Of a stretch of 36,194 nucleotides of DNA, positions 8,185 through 16,124 are shown piece after piece. Each line of letters begins with the position of its first letter. Position 1 is the first letter of the stretch. The DNA is taken from positions 1 through 36,194 of the forward strand of contig CAJBCQ010000012.1 in the NCBI GenBank assembly GCA_903951595.1. Direction: 5' to 3'. The notes beneath the pieces were generated by a model that was not told the DNA's origin, ran no database searches, and worked only from the letters and a program-made list of their open reading frames with translations. This DNA is from an uncultured Hyphomicrobiales bacterium. GTDB lineage: Bacteria > Pseudomonadota > Alphaproteobacteria > Rhizobiales > Aestuariivirgaceae. The translations under genes and the position numbers were made by a program.

Positions 8185-8619
8185 TCAAGGGGAGGGGCCG
8201 GTGATGGCGTCCATGTCTTCGTCCGAAAGCCCGAAATGATGGCCGATTTCATGCACCAGCACATGGGTGACGATGGCCCCAAGGCTCTCATGATGCTCGG
8301 CCCAATAATCCAGAATGGCGCGGCGATACAAAAACACCGTGTTGGGCATTTGCAAGGTCTCGGGAACAGCCCCCGCATGGGCAAGGCCCGTGCCGTGGAA
8401 CAGGCCGAGCAGGTCAAACTCGCCCGCATCCATATCCCGCATCACATCCGCCGAGGGAAAATCCTCCACCCGGATCAGCACATCTTGCGCCAAATCGCGC
8501 AAACCCTTGGGCAGACGGGCAAAGCTTTCAAGGCCCAAAGCCTCAATATCCGCCAAGGACGGGGCATGGCTGCCACGCCAGACTTCGGGGCTTAGTTTTG
8601 GCTGGTGGCGGGAAGCCAT
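8185..8619 (-). CDS. Zincin-like metallopeptidase family protein (PF06262)
   Basis: The 144-residue protein has the short zincin signature [14 protein letters not shown]. His123, Glu124 and His127 make the HExxH zinc site, and Asp133 is in the downstream GLSDED stretch where a third ligand is expected. This fits the small PF06262 family of cytoplasmic minimal metallopeptidases with no assigned substrate. There is no signal peptide. It sits inside the leucine cluster between leuC and leuD, and its start overlaps the small membrane ORF by 28 nt. This position may only reflect shared transcription. Confidence 0.88.
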   Translation of the reverse strand: MASRHQPKLSPEVWRGSHAPSLADIEALGLESFARLPKGLRDLAQDVLIRVEDFPSADVMRDMDAGEFDLLGLFHGTGLAHAGAVPETLQMPNTVFLYRRAILDYWAEHHESLGAIVTHVLVHEIGHHFGLSDEDMDAITGPSP

Positions 8620-8735
8620 TCAGGCGCGGCCTTCACCGTTTGGATGCCGGTCAGAAGCCCTGCCGCCACGGTCGCCGTCACGAGAAGCATCAGAATACGG
8701 CGGAGAAAACGCGCGTCAGCCTCGGTACCGGTCAT
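8592..8735 (-). CDS. Small single-pass membrane protein, hypothetical (47 aa)
   Basis: Translating the gap downstream of leuC gives a 47-residue protein beginning MTGTEADARFLRRIL. A hydrophobic stretch MLLVTATVAAGLLTGI covers about residues 16-31, enough for one membrane helix, and the N-terminal side carries several charged residues. Codon choice resembles its neighbours. An AAGGGA lies about 13 nt before the ATG, a little far. The stop falls inside the metallopeptidase gene. I know no family for it. It could be chance coding, and conservation would decide. Confidence 0.4.
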   Translation of the reverse strand: MTGTEADARFLRRILMLLVTATVAAGLLTGIQTVKAAPEWLPATSQN

Positions 8736-8856
8736 GGTCTGATTCAATCCCTTGGGCCCTTTGCGTAAAAGCTTACGTAAAGGTAGTTAACGATTCGGAA
8801 CCGCATTCTGCGGGCGGCTCCTTATCGGTGACTTATCGCCCCCTGCCAAGCCCTTT

Positions 8857-10261
8857 TCAGGCCTTCCATTCACGAATATCAACGAAATGCCCAGCAATCG
8901 CGGCAGCGGCTGCCATTTGCGGGGAAACCAGATGCGTGCGGCCCTTATAGCCTTGGCGGCCCTCAAAATTCCGGTTGGAAGTGGAAGCGCAACGCTCACC
9001 GGGCTTCAGCTGATCCGGGTTCATGCCCAGACACATGGAGCAGCCCGGTTCACGCCATTCAAAACCCGCCGCCGTGAAGATGGAATGCAGGCCTTCAGAC
9101 TCCGCCTGCGCCTTCACCAGCCCTGAACCCGGAACGATCATGCCGCGCAAGGAGCTGGCAATCTTCTTGCCTTCGACAATCTTGGCCACCGCTCGCAAAT
9201 CCTCGATGCGGCCATTGGTGCACGAACCGATCCAGATCACATCCAGCGCAATATCGGTGATCTTGGTGCCAGCCTTCAGGCCCATATAATCGAGCGCCCG
9301 CTGCTTCGACAGTCGCTTGCTCTCATCGGCAATCAGCGCAGGGTCGGGTACCGTACCGGCAACCGAAACCACATCTTCCGGGCTTGTGCCCCAAGAAACG
9401 ATGGGGGGAAGCTTGGCCGCATCGAGCTTGATGACGCTGTCAAAATGCGCGCCCCTCATCTGAATGCAAGCTCGCCCAATAGGCCATGGCCTTGTCCCAC
9501 TGCTCACCCTTGGGCGCGCGGGGGCGGTCTTTGAGATAGGCAAAAGCCTTCTCATCGGGCGCGATCATGCCCGCCCGCGCACCACCTTCGATGGTCATAT
9601 TGCACACCGTCATGCGGCCTTCCATGGACAGGTCGCGGATAGCTTGGCCTGCAAATTCAATGACATGGCCCGTGCCACCAGCGGTGCCGATTTCGCCAAT
9701 AATGGCCAAAATGATGTCTTTGGCGGTAGCACCGGGGGCAAGCTTGCCATCCACCTGAACCAGCATGTTCTTGGCTTTTTTCTGAATGAGCGTCTGGGTT
9801 GCCAGCACATGCTCCACTTCAGACGTACCAATGCCATGCGCCAAAGCACCGAAAGCGCCATGGGTGGAGGTGTGGCTATCGCCGCACACAATGGTGGTGC
9901 CGGGCAGGGTGAAGCCCTGTTCGGGGCCAACCACATGGACAATGCCCTGCCGCTTGTCGCGCTCATGGAAATATTCAATGCCGAATTCGGCCGCATTGGC
10001 CGCCAGCGTTTCCACCTGAATCCGGCTTTCCGGCTCGGCAATGCCTTGGGAACGATCGGTTGTGGGAACATTATGGTCTACCACGGCGAGCGTCTTTTCC
10101 GGATGCGCCACGCGGCGACCCGCCATGCGAAGCCCCTCAAAGGCCTGCGGGCTGGTCACTTCATGGACAAGATGCCGATCAATCCACAACAGGGCCGTGC
10201 CGTCCTCGGCCTCATGCACCAGATGATCGTCCCAGATCTTGTCGTAAAGCGTGCGCGCCAT
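8857..10261 (-). pseudogene. leuC: 3-isopropylmalate dehydratase large subunit, with a one-base frameshift
   Basis: Two minus-strand frames together encode a full LeuC. Residues 1-270 read from ATG 10261 to ...LHSDEG; the rest ([16 protein letters not shown]...) is in another frame ending at 8857. The break is a run of four C on the plus strand (9452-9455), where three restore one frame and a 467-residue protein. All three [4Fe-4S] cysteines are then present (Cys347, Cys407, Cys410, the E. coli positions). The frameshifted frame stops 3 codons later at RAF. Everything else is intact, so a sequencing or assembly indel in a homopolymer is likelier than decay. As written, the protein is truncated and would lack the cluster ligands. 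SD-like AAGGAA lies about 15 nt before the ATG. Confidence 0.93.
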
Positions 10262-10299
10262 GGGGGCCGGTTCCTTGGAAAATAGCAGGATTGGTGCGT

Positions 10300-10328
10300 T
10301 ATTTAACCAGCCCCGGCCCGGCTTGCAA
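10300..10328 (-). promoter_or_regulatory. Candidate promoter of the leuC operon
   Basis: On the minus strand, TTGCAA (10328-10323) and TAAATA (10305-10300) are separated by 17 bp. They lie between the methyltransferase stop and the leuC start. The predicted transcript would have a leader of about 30 nt. That is too short for a leucine attenuator, and I see no leader peptide. Confidence 0.4.
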
Positions 10329-10335
10329 GCACAGC

Positions 10336-11151
10336 TCAGCCCTTTGTGGCGATAAGCGAAAAGCTCAATGGCAGACGGGGGTGGCCGGGCGGAAAGCGGT
10401 AATAGATATCAGGGCCCTTAACCAGATTGGGGAACGGCGCCCAAGGCAATTCCTCGTGCTCGTCAAACCGGTCGATTCTCAGACCTGCTGCAACCAACCC
10501 ATTCAGGATGTCGCTCAACGCATGCATCCATTCATAGGTGCGCGTGGAGCGAATTTCTGTCTGCGTCTCATTATAGGTGGTGGCTAGATCTTCAGCGATC
10601 GGCTGTGCTTGCGGCGTACGCAGATCAAACCCGGGCGCGATGCGCCCATCCACCCAATCCAAACACAAAGTCGTCGGATGCGCCTCGGCTAAGAACAGCT
10701 TTCCGCCGGGCTTGAGAATGGAAGCCACTGTCTTTGCCCAGCGGGCAATATCGGGCAGCCAATTGATGGCCCCCCATGTCACGAACACACGGTCAAACTC
10801 ACCTTCCAGAAGCGCACGCGCATCATAGACATTACCCTCCACAAATTGCGCATCCAGCTGCAAATCTGCGGCAAGCGAGCGTGCGGCGCAAAGCGCGGTG
10901 GGCGAAAAATCCAGCCCCGTGATAGACGCCCCGCGCATGGCAAGGCACACCGTATCGGTGCCGATGTGACACTGCAAATGCGCCACCCGAAGCCCGCGCA
11001 CATCCCCGATGCCGCCCGCGATTGGATCAAGAATATCTTGGCCTTTCCGAATTTGGGCCAGCTTATAAAATCCAGACTCATCGGCTGCATGAATGGCGGC
11101 GCGCTCATCCCAATTGGCAAGGTTGGCGGCGTAATGATGGTCGTGGGTCAT
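10336..11151 (-). CDS. Class I SAM-dependent methyltransferase
   Basis: The 271-residue protein has a Rossmann methyltransferase core. Motif I is [11 protein letters not shown] (about residues 56-66), the acidic end of strand 2 is ITGLDFS (77-83), and the post-motif WGAINWLPD follows, with [14 protein letters not shown] after that. The variant LQCHIGTD in place of GxGxG is common in an uncharacterised alphaproteobacterial subgroup. The substrate cannot be predicted. It lies 74 nt upstream of leuC on the same strand, but a promoter in between suggests separate expression. An AT-rich upstream stretch holds a possible promoter. Confidence 0.85.
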   Translation of the reverse strand: MTHDHHYAANLANWDERAAIHAADESGFYKLAQIRKGQDILDPIAGGIGDVRGLRVAHLQCHIGTDTVCLAMRGASITGLDFSPTALCAARSLAADLQLDAQFVEGNVYDARALLEGEFDRVFVTWGAINWLPDIARWAKTVASILKPGGKLFLAEAHPTTLCLDWVDGRIAPGFDLRTPQAQPIAEDLATTYNETQTEIRSTRTYEWMHALSDILNGLVAAGLRIDRFDEHEELPWAPFPNLVKGPDIYYRFPPGHPRLPLSFSLIATKG

Positions 11152-11413
11152 GCTGTAAATCTCTAGTTGTGTTTTGAAAAAAACAATATGATTTGGAGTG
11201 CCTTGTTAAAAGACTTTTTTCAGCGCCTCGAATTCGGCCCGCTGCCACCTGATCTGGTGAACGGCATACTCGGCTGTGAGCTGGAACCGGTGGGGGGTGT
11301 CGTCATAACACCGGACGCAATCGGACGCGCACAAGATTGCCTTGTTCGATCCGGTGCCAGACGCCAAGGTGCAATCGCGCAAAGAGAAGGGCTTTCTCAA
11401 AATCGCTCGCCGC
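11152..11413. other. Intergenic region with no convincing gene (AT-rich promoter zone and short ORFs)
   Basis: No gene is convincing here. A 69-codon minus-strand frame with a TTG start (11415-11206) and a plus-strand frame starting ATG at 11167 (122 codons, ending 11535) both have plausible composition. Neither has a ribosome-binding site or a recognisable family, and they overlap each other. The minus frame would start inside the T-tract of the terminator. It may be an eroded gene. The segment nearest the methyltransferase (11160-11220) is conspicuously AT-rich. Confidence 0.5.
11183..11210 (-). promoter_or_regulatory. Possible promoter of the methyltransferase gene
   Basis: On the minus strand, TTTAAC (11210-11205) and TATTGT (11188-11183) are 16 bp apart, in the AT-rich stretch 32 bp ahead of the methyltransferase ATG. 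Both hexamers are imperfect. Confidence 0.3.
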
Positions 11414-11449
11414 AAAAAACGTTAGGCCCCGCTTTTCAGCAGGGCCTAA
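11414..11449 (-). terminator. Strong Rho-independent terminator downstream of the DMGDH-like gene
   Basis: On the minus strand, TTAGGCCC-T-GC, loop TGAAAA, then GC-G-GGGCCTAA form an 11-bp stem with one wobble pair. CG and six T follow at 11419-11414. It lies about 120 nt after the 11571 stop codon. The T-tract is only on the minus strand, so it terminates leftward transcription. Confidence 0.85.
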
Positions 11450-11552
11450 GGCAGAAAGCTTTAGCCGGGATGCCCACTTCCGGATCTCTTCACCCTTTCA
11501 GGCTACTATACCAAGATCTTCACCTTGGTGTGTGAGGATGCCGTTCTCACCT
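11450..11552 (-). ncRNA. Candidate structured 3' UTR or terminator-ended small RNA
   Basis: Between the DMGDH-like stop and the terminator, the minus strand can form successive hairpins. GTGAG/CTCAC pairs 11546-11550 with 11532-11536. ACCAAG/CTTGGT pairs 11524-11529 with 11510-11515. TAGCC/GGCTA encloses 11462-11505 and a further 5-bp helix. With the terminator this resembles a 3'-UTR-derived small RNA of about 130 nt. I recognise no known RNA family and no convincing internal promoter. These short helices could be chance. Confidence 0.25.
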
Positions 11553-11570
11553 CTAAAGCCTATTCAAGTA

Positions 11571-14084
11571 TCAACCCCTCAACTTCACATTCTCCGCATC
11601 ATACGGGCTTTCCGGCAGCACGGTCGTCTTGAAGCTCTTGTCCAAAATCTTGATCTCCAACTGCGTCCCCACCGCTGCATATTCCGGCTTCACCATCGCC
11701 AAAGCCAGCGACTTGTTGCAGCGCCAGCCGAAGCCACCATTGGTGGCCCGGCCGATGAGGGTGCCCTTGGAATAGATGGGCTCGGAACCGCGCGCATCCG
11801 AATGGTCATTCGTGATGCCATGCACTTCCATGGTGACGAAATTCCAGTTGAGGCCCTTTTCCTTACCAGCCACTAGCGCGTCACGCCCGATGAACGGACC
11901 CTTGGCAGGATGCACAAAACGATCAAGCCCGGATTCATAAGCCGAGTACTCAATCGAAAGCTCACGCGGGATGAGCCGGTAGCTCTTTTCGATCGATAAG
12001 GACGACATGGCCTTAATGCCATAAGGCCGGATGCCGAATTCACGTCCTGCTTCCATCAGCGCATCAAACAGCGCGTTCTGCTGCTCGATCGGGTGATGGA
12101 ATTCATAACCAAGTTCGCCCACAAAGTTCACGCGCAGCACATGGGCCGAGGCCGTGCCGACCGACAAGAGCTTGCCCGAAAGCCAGGGGAAGGCTTCGTT
12201 CGACAAATCCGCATCGGTGAGCTTCTTCAATAGATCCCGCGATTTCGGCCCCGCAATAACAAGCACGCCAAAGCGCGTGGTGATGGGGTTGAGCCGCACT
12301 GAACCATCCGCCGGCAAAAGCTTTTGCAGGCAATCATGGTCATGGCGCTCATAGGCACCCGCCGAGACGAGATAGAAGCGGCCCGGCGCCCATTCATAGA
12401 CCGTGAATTCAGCCCTGACCCCACCGCGCGGGGTGAGCAGATGCGCGAGCGCGATACGGCCCTGCTTTTTGGGGATCTTGTTGGCGAGAATGGACTCAAG
12501 CCAATCGCGCGCGCCGGGACCGGAGACTTCCATCTTGGCAAAGGGCGACATGTCTTGGATGCCAACACCATTCATCACGTTCAAGCATTCTTCACCCACA
12601 AATGGGAAATAGTTCGAACGGCGGAACGACCACTTTTCCACGATGCGTCCGTCATCGGTGGCCGGCGCATGATTGTGGTTGAGCAGCACATCGGGCTTGT
12701 TGAGATCAGCTTCCGTCAGGCTGTAATTCTTCGGCGCAAACCAACCCGGGCGCTCCCAGCCATAGACCGTGCCGAACACCGCACCCAAAGCCTTCATGCG
12801 GTCGTAATTCGGAACCGTCTTCAAAGGCCGTGCCGCAATGCGCTCTTCATCCGGATAATGCGGTGTGAACACATTGGCATAGGCTTCTTCGTTCTTCACC
12901 TTCAGATAGCCCTTGGTGGCGTAAGGCCCGAAGCGGCGCGGATCCACACCCATCATGTCGATGGTGGGCTCACCATCCACGATCCATTCAGCCAACTGCC
13001 ACCCGGCACCACCTGCCGCGGTGACGCCAAACGAGTGGCCTTCATTCAGCCAGAAATTCTTCTTGCCCGGTGCTGGCCCAATGATAGGCGAACCATCAGG
13101 CGTGTAGGCGATGGCACCATTATAAACCTTCTTGATACCAACCTCGCCAAAGGCCGGAACGCGCGTGATGGCGGTTTCGATATGCGCCTCAAGCCGCTCA
13201 AGGTCTTCCTGAAAAAGCTCATATTCGCTTTCATCCGAAGGCCCATCGACATAGCAGCAAGGAGCACCCTTTTCATAAGGCCCAAGCAAAAGCCCGCCAT
13301 TTTCTTCGCGCATATACCAGCTTGAATCAGCCTCACGCAGAACACCCATTTCTGGCAGGCCCTTGGCCTGGCGTTCCTTGATGAGCGGATGGGGTTCGGT
13401 GACGATATATTGATGCTCAACCGGGATGACCGGCACATCAAGGCCCACCATCGCACCCGTCTTGCGCGCGAAATTGCCCGAGCAGGAAACGACATGCTCG
13501 CAAGCAATATCGCCCTTATCAGTCTTCACGATCCAGCCCTTTGCGGTTTCCTCAATCGCGGTGACGGTGGTGTTGCGGTAAATCTCGGCCCCGCGCGAAC
13601 GCGCACCCTTGGCCAGTGCCTGTGTCAAATCCGCAGGCTGAATATAGCCGTCATCCGGGTGCTGAATGGCACCCAGAATGCCTTCGACATTGCATAAGGG
13701 CCAAACTTCCTGAAGCTGCTGGGGTGTCAGCTTGTTCACCTTGATGCCGATGGTTTCGGCAATCCCGGCATAATACATAAACTCGTCCCAACGATCCTTG
13801 GTGCGCGCGATGCGGATGTTGGAAACTTTTTTGAAGCCCACATTCTGGCCCGTTTCAGCTTCCAATTCGCTGTAAAGCTTGACCGAATATTTGTGGATCT
13901 GGCCCACTGAATAGGACAGGTTGAACAGCGGCAATAGACCCGCCGCATGCCAAGTGGAACCGGAGGTCAACTCCTTGCGCTCGATCAGCACTACATCCGA
14001 CCAGCCCTTTTTGGCCAAGTGATAGAGGGTGGATACCCCCACCACACCGCCGCCGATGACCACTGCGCGCGCACTCGTTTTCAT
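11571..14084 (-). CDS. Dimethylglycine/sarcosine dehydrogenase-like FAD protein with GcvT domain
   Basis: The 837-residue protein joins an N-terminal DAO flavin domain to a C-terminal aminomethyltransferase (GcvT) domain, the layout of dimethylglycine and sarcosine dehydrogenases. GGGVVG (residues 11-16) binds FAD. TSGSTWHAAGLLP places His46 where mammalian DMGDH attaches FAD covalently. The FAO_M linker follows at about 375-430, GcvT at about 440-710 and GcvT_C to the end. Family enzymes demethylate N-methylglycines and pass the one-carbon unit to tetrahydrofolate as 5,10-methylene-THF. Close paralogues act on other methylated amines, so the substrate is uncertain. It is monocistronic and ends at a strong terminator. 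CAGG precedes the ATG by about 6 nt. Confidence 0.88.
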   Translation of the reverse strand: MKTSARAVVIGGGVVGVSTLYHLAKKGWSDVVLIERKELTSGSTWHAAGLLPLFNLSYSVGQIHKYSVKLYSELEAETGQNVGFKKVSNIRIARTKDRWDEFMYYAGIAETIGIKVNKLTPQQLQEVWPLCNVEGILGAIQHPDDGYIQPADLTQALAKGARSRGAEIYRNTTVTAIEETAKGWIVKTDKGDIACEHVVSCSGNFARKTGAMVGLDVPVIPVEHQYIVTEPHPLIKERQAKGLPEMGVLREADSSWYMREENGGLLLGPYEKGAPCCYVDGPSDESEYELFQEDLERLEAHIETAITRVPAFGEVGIKKVYNGAIAYTPDGSPIIGPAPGKKNFWLNEGHSFGVTAAGGAGWQLAEWIVDGEPTIDMMGVDPRRFGPYATKGYLKVKNEEAYANVFTPHYPDEERIAARPLKTVPNYDRMKALGAVFGTVYGWERPGWFAPKNYSLTEADLNKPDVLLNHNHAPATDDGRIVEKWSFRRSNYFPFVGEECLNVMNGVGIQDMSPFAKMEVSGPGARDWLESILANKIPKKQGRIALAHLLTPRGGVRAEFTVYEWAPGRFYLVSAGAYERHDHDCLQKLLPADGSVRLNPITTRFGVLVIAGPKSRDLLKKLTDADLSNEAFPWLSGKLLSVGTASAHVLRVNFVGELGYEFHHPIEQQNALFDALMEAGREFGIRPYGIKAMSSLSIEKSYRLIPRELSIEYSAYESGLDRFVHPAKGPFIGRDALVAGKEKGLNWNFVTMEVHGITNDHSDARGSEPIYSKGTLIGRATNGGFGWRCNKSLALAMVKPEYAAVGTQLEIKILDKSFKTTVLPESPYDAENVKLRG

Positions 14085-14193
14085 GGAACCTGCCCTTCAT
14101 TGATGTCGTCCGTTTCCGGGATGGGGAGAGATTAGTGAACCTGCGTCAAGGGGGGTGAGGGCAGAACGACGCAGCCCCGGCTGATTGCGACCT

Positions 14194-14703
14194 TCAGGCC
14201 AAAAGCGACAGCTTCAGCGCTTTTTCCACGAAAGCAGCAAGGCCGGAAGCGTCCTCGCGCGTGAAAACCGGAACCGGCGCCTCCACCGGCCCGCTTGCCG
14301 CCACCGCAATCACCGTAGGGTCATTTCCGGCCAGTTCCGGATGGCCCGCCACCAAATTCCGCACCTCGATTTTGGGGTGGCTTTCCCATTTGTAACCTTC
14401 GGTGATAATGAGATCGCAAGGGGCAAGCCGGGCGGCGATGTCGGCCAAGGAAGGCTCCGCCTCCTCGCGCAATTCATGCACAATGGCAAAACGCGCCCCC
14501 GATACCACCGCCACCTCATGCGCCCCCGCCTGCCGATGCCGCCAGCTATCGCGGCCTTCATGGTCAATATCGAAGGCATGATGCGCGTGTTTGATAGTGG
14601 AAACGCGATAGCCGCGCGCCGTCAGTTCCTTCACCAGCCGCTCGGTCAGCGTGGTTTTGCCAGCATTCTTGAAGCCGACAATGCCTAGCATGGGGATTTT
14701 CAT
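14194..14703 (-). CDS. mobB: Molybdopterin-guanine dinucleotide biosynthesis protein MobB
   Basis: The 169-residue P-loop protein assists MobA in making the guanine dinucleotide form of the molybdenum cofactor. GFKNAGKTT (residues 10-18) is the Walker A motif. The histidine-containing TIKHAHHAFDID and the later LIITEGYKWE are MobB-typical. I chose ATG 14703 because it overlaps the mobA stop as ATGA; a GTG 9 nt further upstream is less likely. It is the last gene of the MOSC-mobA-mobB operon. Confidence 0.93.
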   Translation of the reverse strand: MKIPMLGIVGFKNAGKTTLTERLVKELTARGYRVSTIKHAHHAFDIDHEGRDSWRHRQAGAHEVAVVSGARFAIVHELREEAEPSLADIAARLAPCDLIITEGYKWESHPKIEVRNLVAGHPELAGNDPTVIAVAASGPVEAPVPVFTREDASGLAAFVEKALKLSLLA

Positions 14704-15239
14704 GTGAACCACCTTTCCGCTTGGGCCAAATCATCGCGCGTGTTGACATTGAAAAAGGCAGCATCTGGCAGGGCCAGTTCGGTAAAATTCAAGCGCGCCA
14801 TCACATGGAAAAGCTTGCGCTCGCCATCCGCCAAAGCCTGCCGCAGATCATTTTCGACCACCACAGGCCAGAGTGCGAAAACCGGATGCCCGCGCACCAC
14901 CACCCGTGGCCCGCTGGCAGCAAGGCGGGCGGCCAGATCGTCGGGGAAAAATGGCGTGTCCACCGCCACCGTCACCAGATGGCTAAAGCCTTGCGACTTG
15001 GCATGCACAAGCCCCGCCAACACCCCACCCAACGGGCCTTGGTCGGCCACCTCATCGGCAAGGATCGGATATTCGGCGTTGATGGGCATATTGGCACTAA
15101 TCGCCAAGCCTTCGACCTGCGGCCCCAAGCGCCGTAAAGCCCGCGCCAGCAGGGTTTCCCCGCCAAGCGTCAAAAGCGCCTTGTCGGTTCCCATGCGGCG
15201 CGATTGCCCGCCTGCCAGAACAAGCCCCAAAGCCCGCAT
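14700..15239 (-). CDS. mobA: Molybdenum cofactor guanylyltransferase MobA
   Basis: The 179-residue enzyme transfers GMP from GTP to Mo-molybdopterin, giving MGD for DMSO-reductase-family enzymes. The nucleotide-binding opening LVLAGGQSRRMGTDKALL (about residues 6-23) is intact. DQGPLGGVLAG follows, and VAVDTPFFPDD carries the metal-binding aspartate. It is slightly shorter than E. coli MobA (194). Its ATG overlaps the MOSC stop by one base, and its stop overlaps the mobB ATG, so the three are translationally coupled. Confidence 0.93.
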   Translation of the reverse strand: MRALGLVLAGGQSRRMGTDKALLTLGGETLLARALRRLGPQVEGLAISANMPINAEYPILADEVADQGPLGGVLAGLVHAKSQGFSHLVTVAVDTPFFPDDLAARLAASGPRVVVRGHPVFALWPVVVENDLRQALADGERKLFHVMARLNFTELALPDAAFFNVNTRDDLAQAERWFT

Positions 15240-15835
15240 CAGATCAACCGGGGTGCGTTGTCAGGCCAATGGCGTTGCTGAGGGATCCAGAAGGTGATCG
15301 CGTCACCCACCGAAATCACCCCTTCCCGCTCCACCCACGCCGTCAGGCCCCTTTTATGGGTCGCGTGCTTGACGAAGGTCAAAGCCTTGTCGCCGTGATA
15401 TTGCCGGATGACATCCGACACCTGCCGACAAGGTGCGTTTTCCATATCAATCACGATGGTGGCACCGGATGGAAACTGCATCCGTGTCGAAGGTGGCAAC
15501 AGCGTCAGATCTGGAATGCCCGAAGTGACCAGATTGGCCCCCACCCATTCCGGCTTTACTTCCGGAATTTCCATCCGCGCTGCCACTTCAGCCAGTTCCT
15601 CTACCGACAAAATTGTGACCTGCCGCACATTGCGGATGGGCGTGTCGCGCTTATATTGCTGCAAGGTGCGGCTATCGGAAGCCCGCAAAAGCCCGGAATG
15701 GCAATCGCCCTCAATGCCGTTGAAACTGAGCGTAAGGCTGCCCGTGGCCGCCTTTTCCAGCCCCGCCGCCCGAGCGGGCGCAAGCAGCAGCATTTCCACT
15801 TTTCCCCTCATGCGGGCCTTGGTCATCAGCGGCAT
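15239..15835 (-). CDS. MOSC domain-containing protein
   Basis: The 198-residue protein has the MOSC fold found at the C-terminus of molybdenum cofactor sulfurases, thought to carry sulfur on a conserved cysteine. That residue is Cys136 in MENAPCRQV. GIEGDCHSG (41-49), VTILSVEEL (73-81) and VGANLVTSG (98-106) are family marks. I chose ATG 15835 because GGGAG lies about 10 nt upstream; upstream in-frame sequence runs antisense to the TusA-like gene. As the first gene before mobA and mobB, a role in cofactor sulfuration is likely. YiiM-like detoxification of N-hydroxylated compounds is an alternative. Confidence 0.9.
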   Translation of the reverse strand: MPLMTKARMRGKVEMLLLAPARAAGLEKAATGSLTLSFNGIEGDCHSGLLRASDSRTLQQYKRDTPIRNVRQVTILSVEELAEVAARMEIPEVKPEWVGANLVTSGIPDLTLLPPSTRMQFPSGATIVIDMENAPCRQVSDVIRQYHGDKALTFVKHATHKRGLTAWVEREGVISVGDAITFWIPQQRHWPDNAPRLI

Positions 15836-15884
15836 GGAACTTCGCTCCCTTGAAACCAACCAGTGCCCATGCTTTAGCAATCCC

Positions 15885-16124
15885 ATGACCGAAGGGGAAC
15901 CAGCAGATGTGCTTTTGGACGTGAGCGGCCATCGCTGCCCGCTTCCCGCCCTCAAAGCACGCCGTAGGCTCGCCGAACTGGAACCAAACGCCATTCTACA
16001 TCTGATCGCCACCGATCCCATGGCCAGGATCGACATTCCCCACTTCTGCACCGAGCAAGGCCACGAGCTTGTGGCCGATTGGGCCGAAGGCCACGATCTT
16101 CACTTCCGCATCCGGAGAAAATAA
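15885..16124 (+). CDS. TusA/SirA-family sulfur carrier protein
   Basis: The 79-residue protein has the TusA signature CPLPALKARR, with the persulfide-carrying cysteine at residue 18. These proteins relay sulfur from cysteine desulfurase to tRNA thiolation or molybdenum cofactor enzymes in the cytoplasm. It starts 49 bp from the divergent MOSC gene, which suggests a shared regulatory region and supports a Moco-linked role. The ATG at 15885 gives the usual length. Its TAA overlaps the next ATG (TAATG). Confidence 0.88.
   Translation: MTEGEPADVLLDVSGHRCPLPALKARRRLAELEPNAILHLIATDPMARIDIPHFCTEQGHELVADWAEGHDLHFRIRRK

Noticed and set aside
8763-8813. Small palindromes (CGTAA/TTACG and CCGCA/TGCGG) after leuC
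   Set aside because: They are only 5-bp stems without a T-tract, too weak to call a terminator.
11206-11535. Minus-strand frame with a plausible C-terminus EALKKVF, and an alternative frame through the terminator
   Set aside because: The first starts at a TTG in the terminator T-tract; the second has no start codon and crosses a near-perfect terminator. Neither matches a family I know.
12324-13325. Long plus-strand frame of 333 codons
   Set aside because: It is antisense to the DMGDH-like gene, whose domains cover the whole region.
15836-16051. N-terminal extension of the MOSC protein
   Set aside because: It runs antisense to the TusA-like gene and lacks MOSC homology; a good ribosome-binding site precedes ATG 15835.
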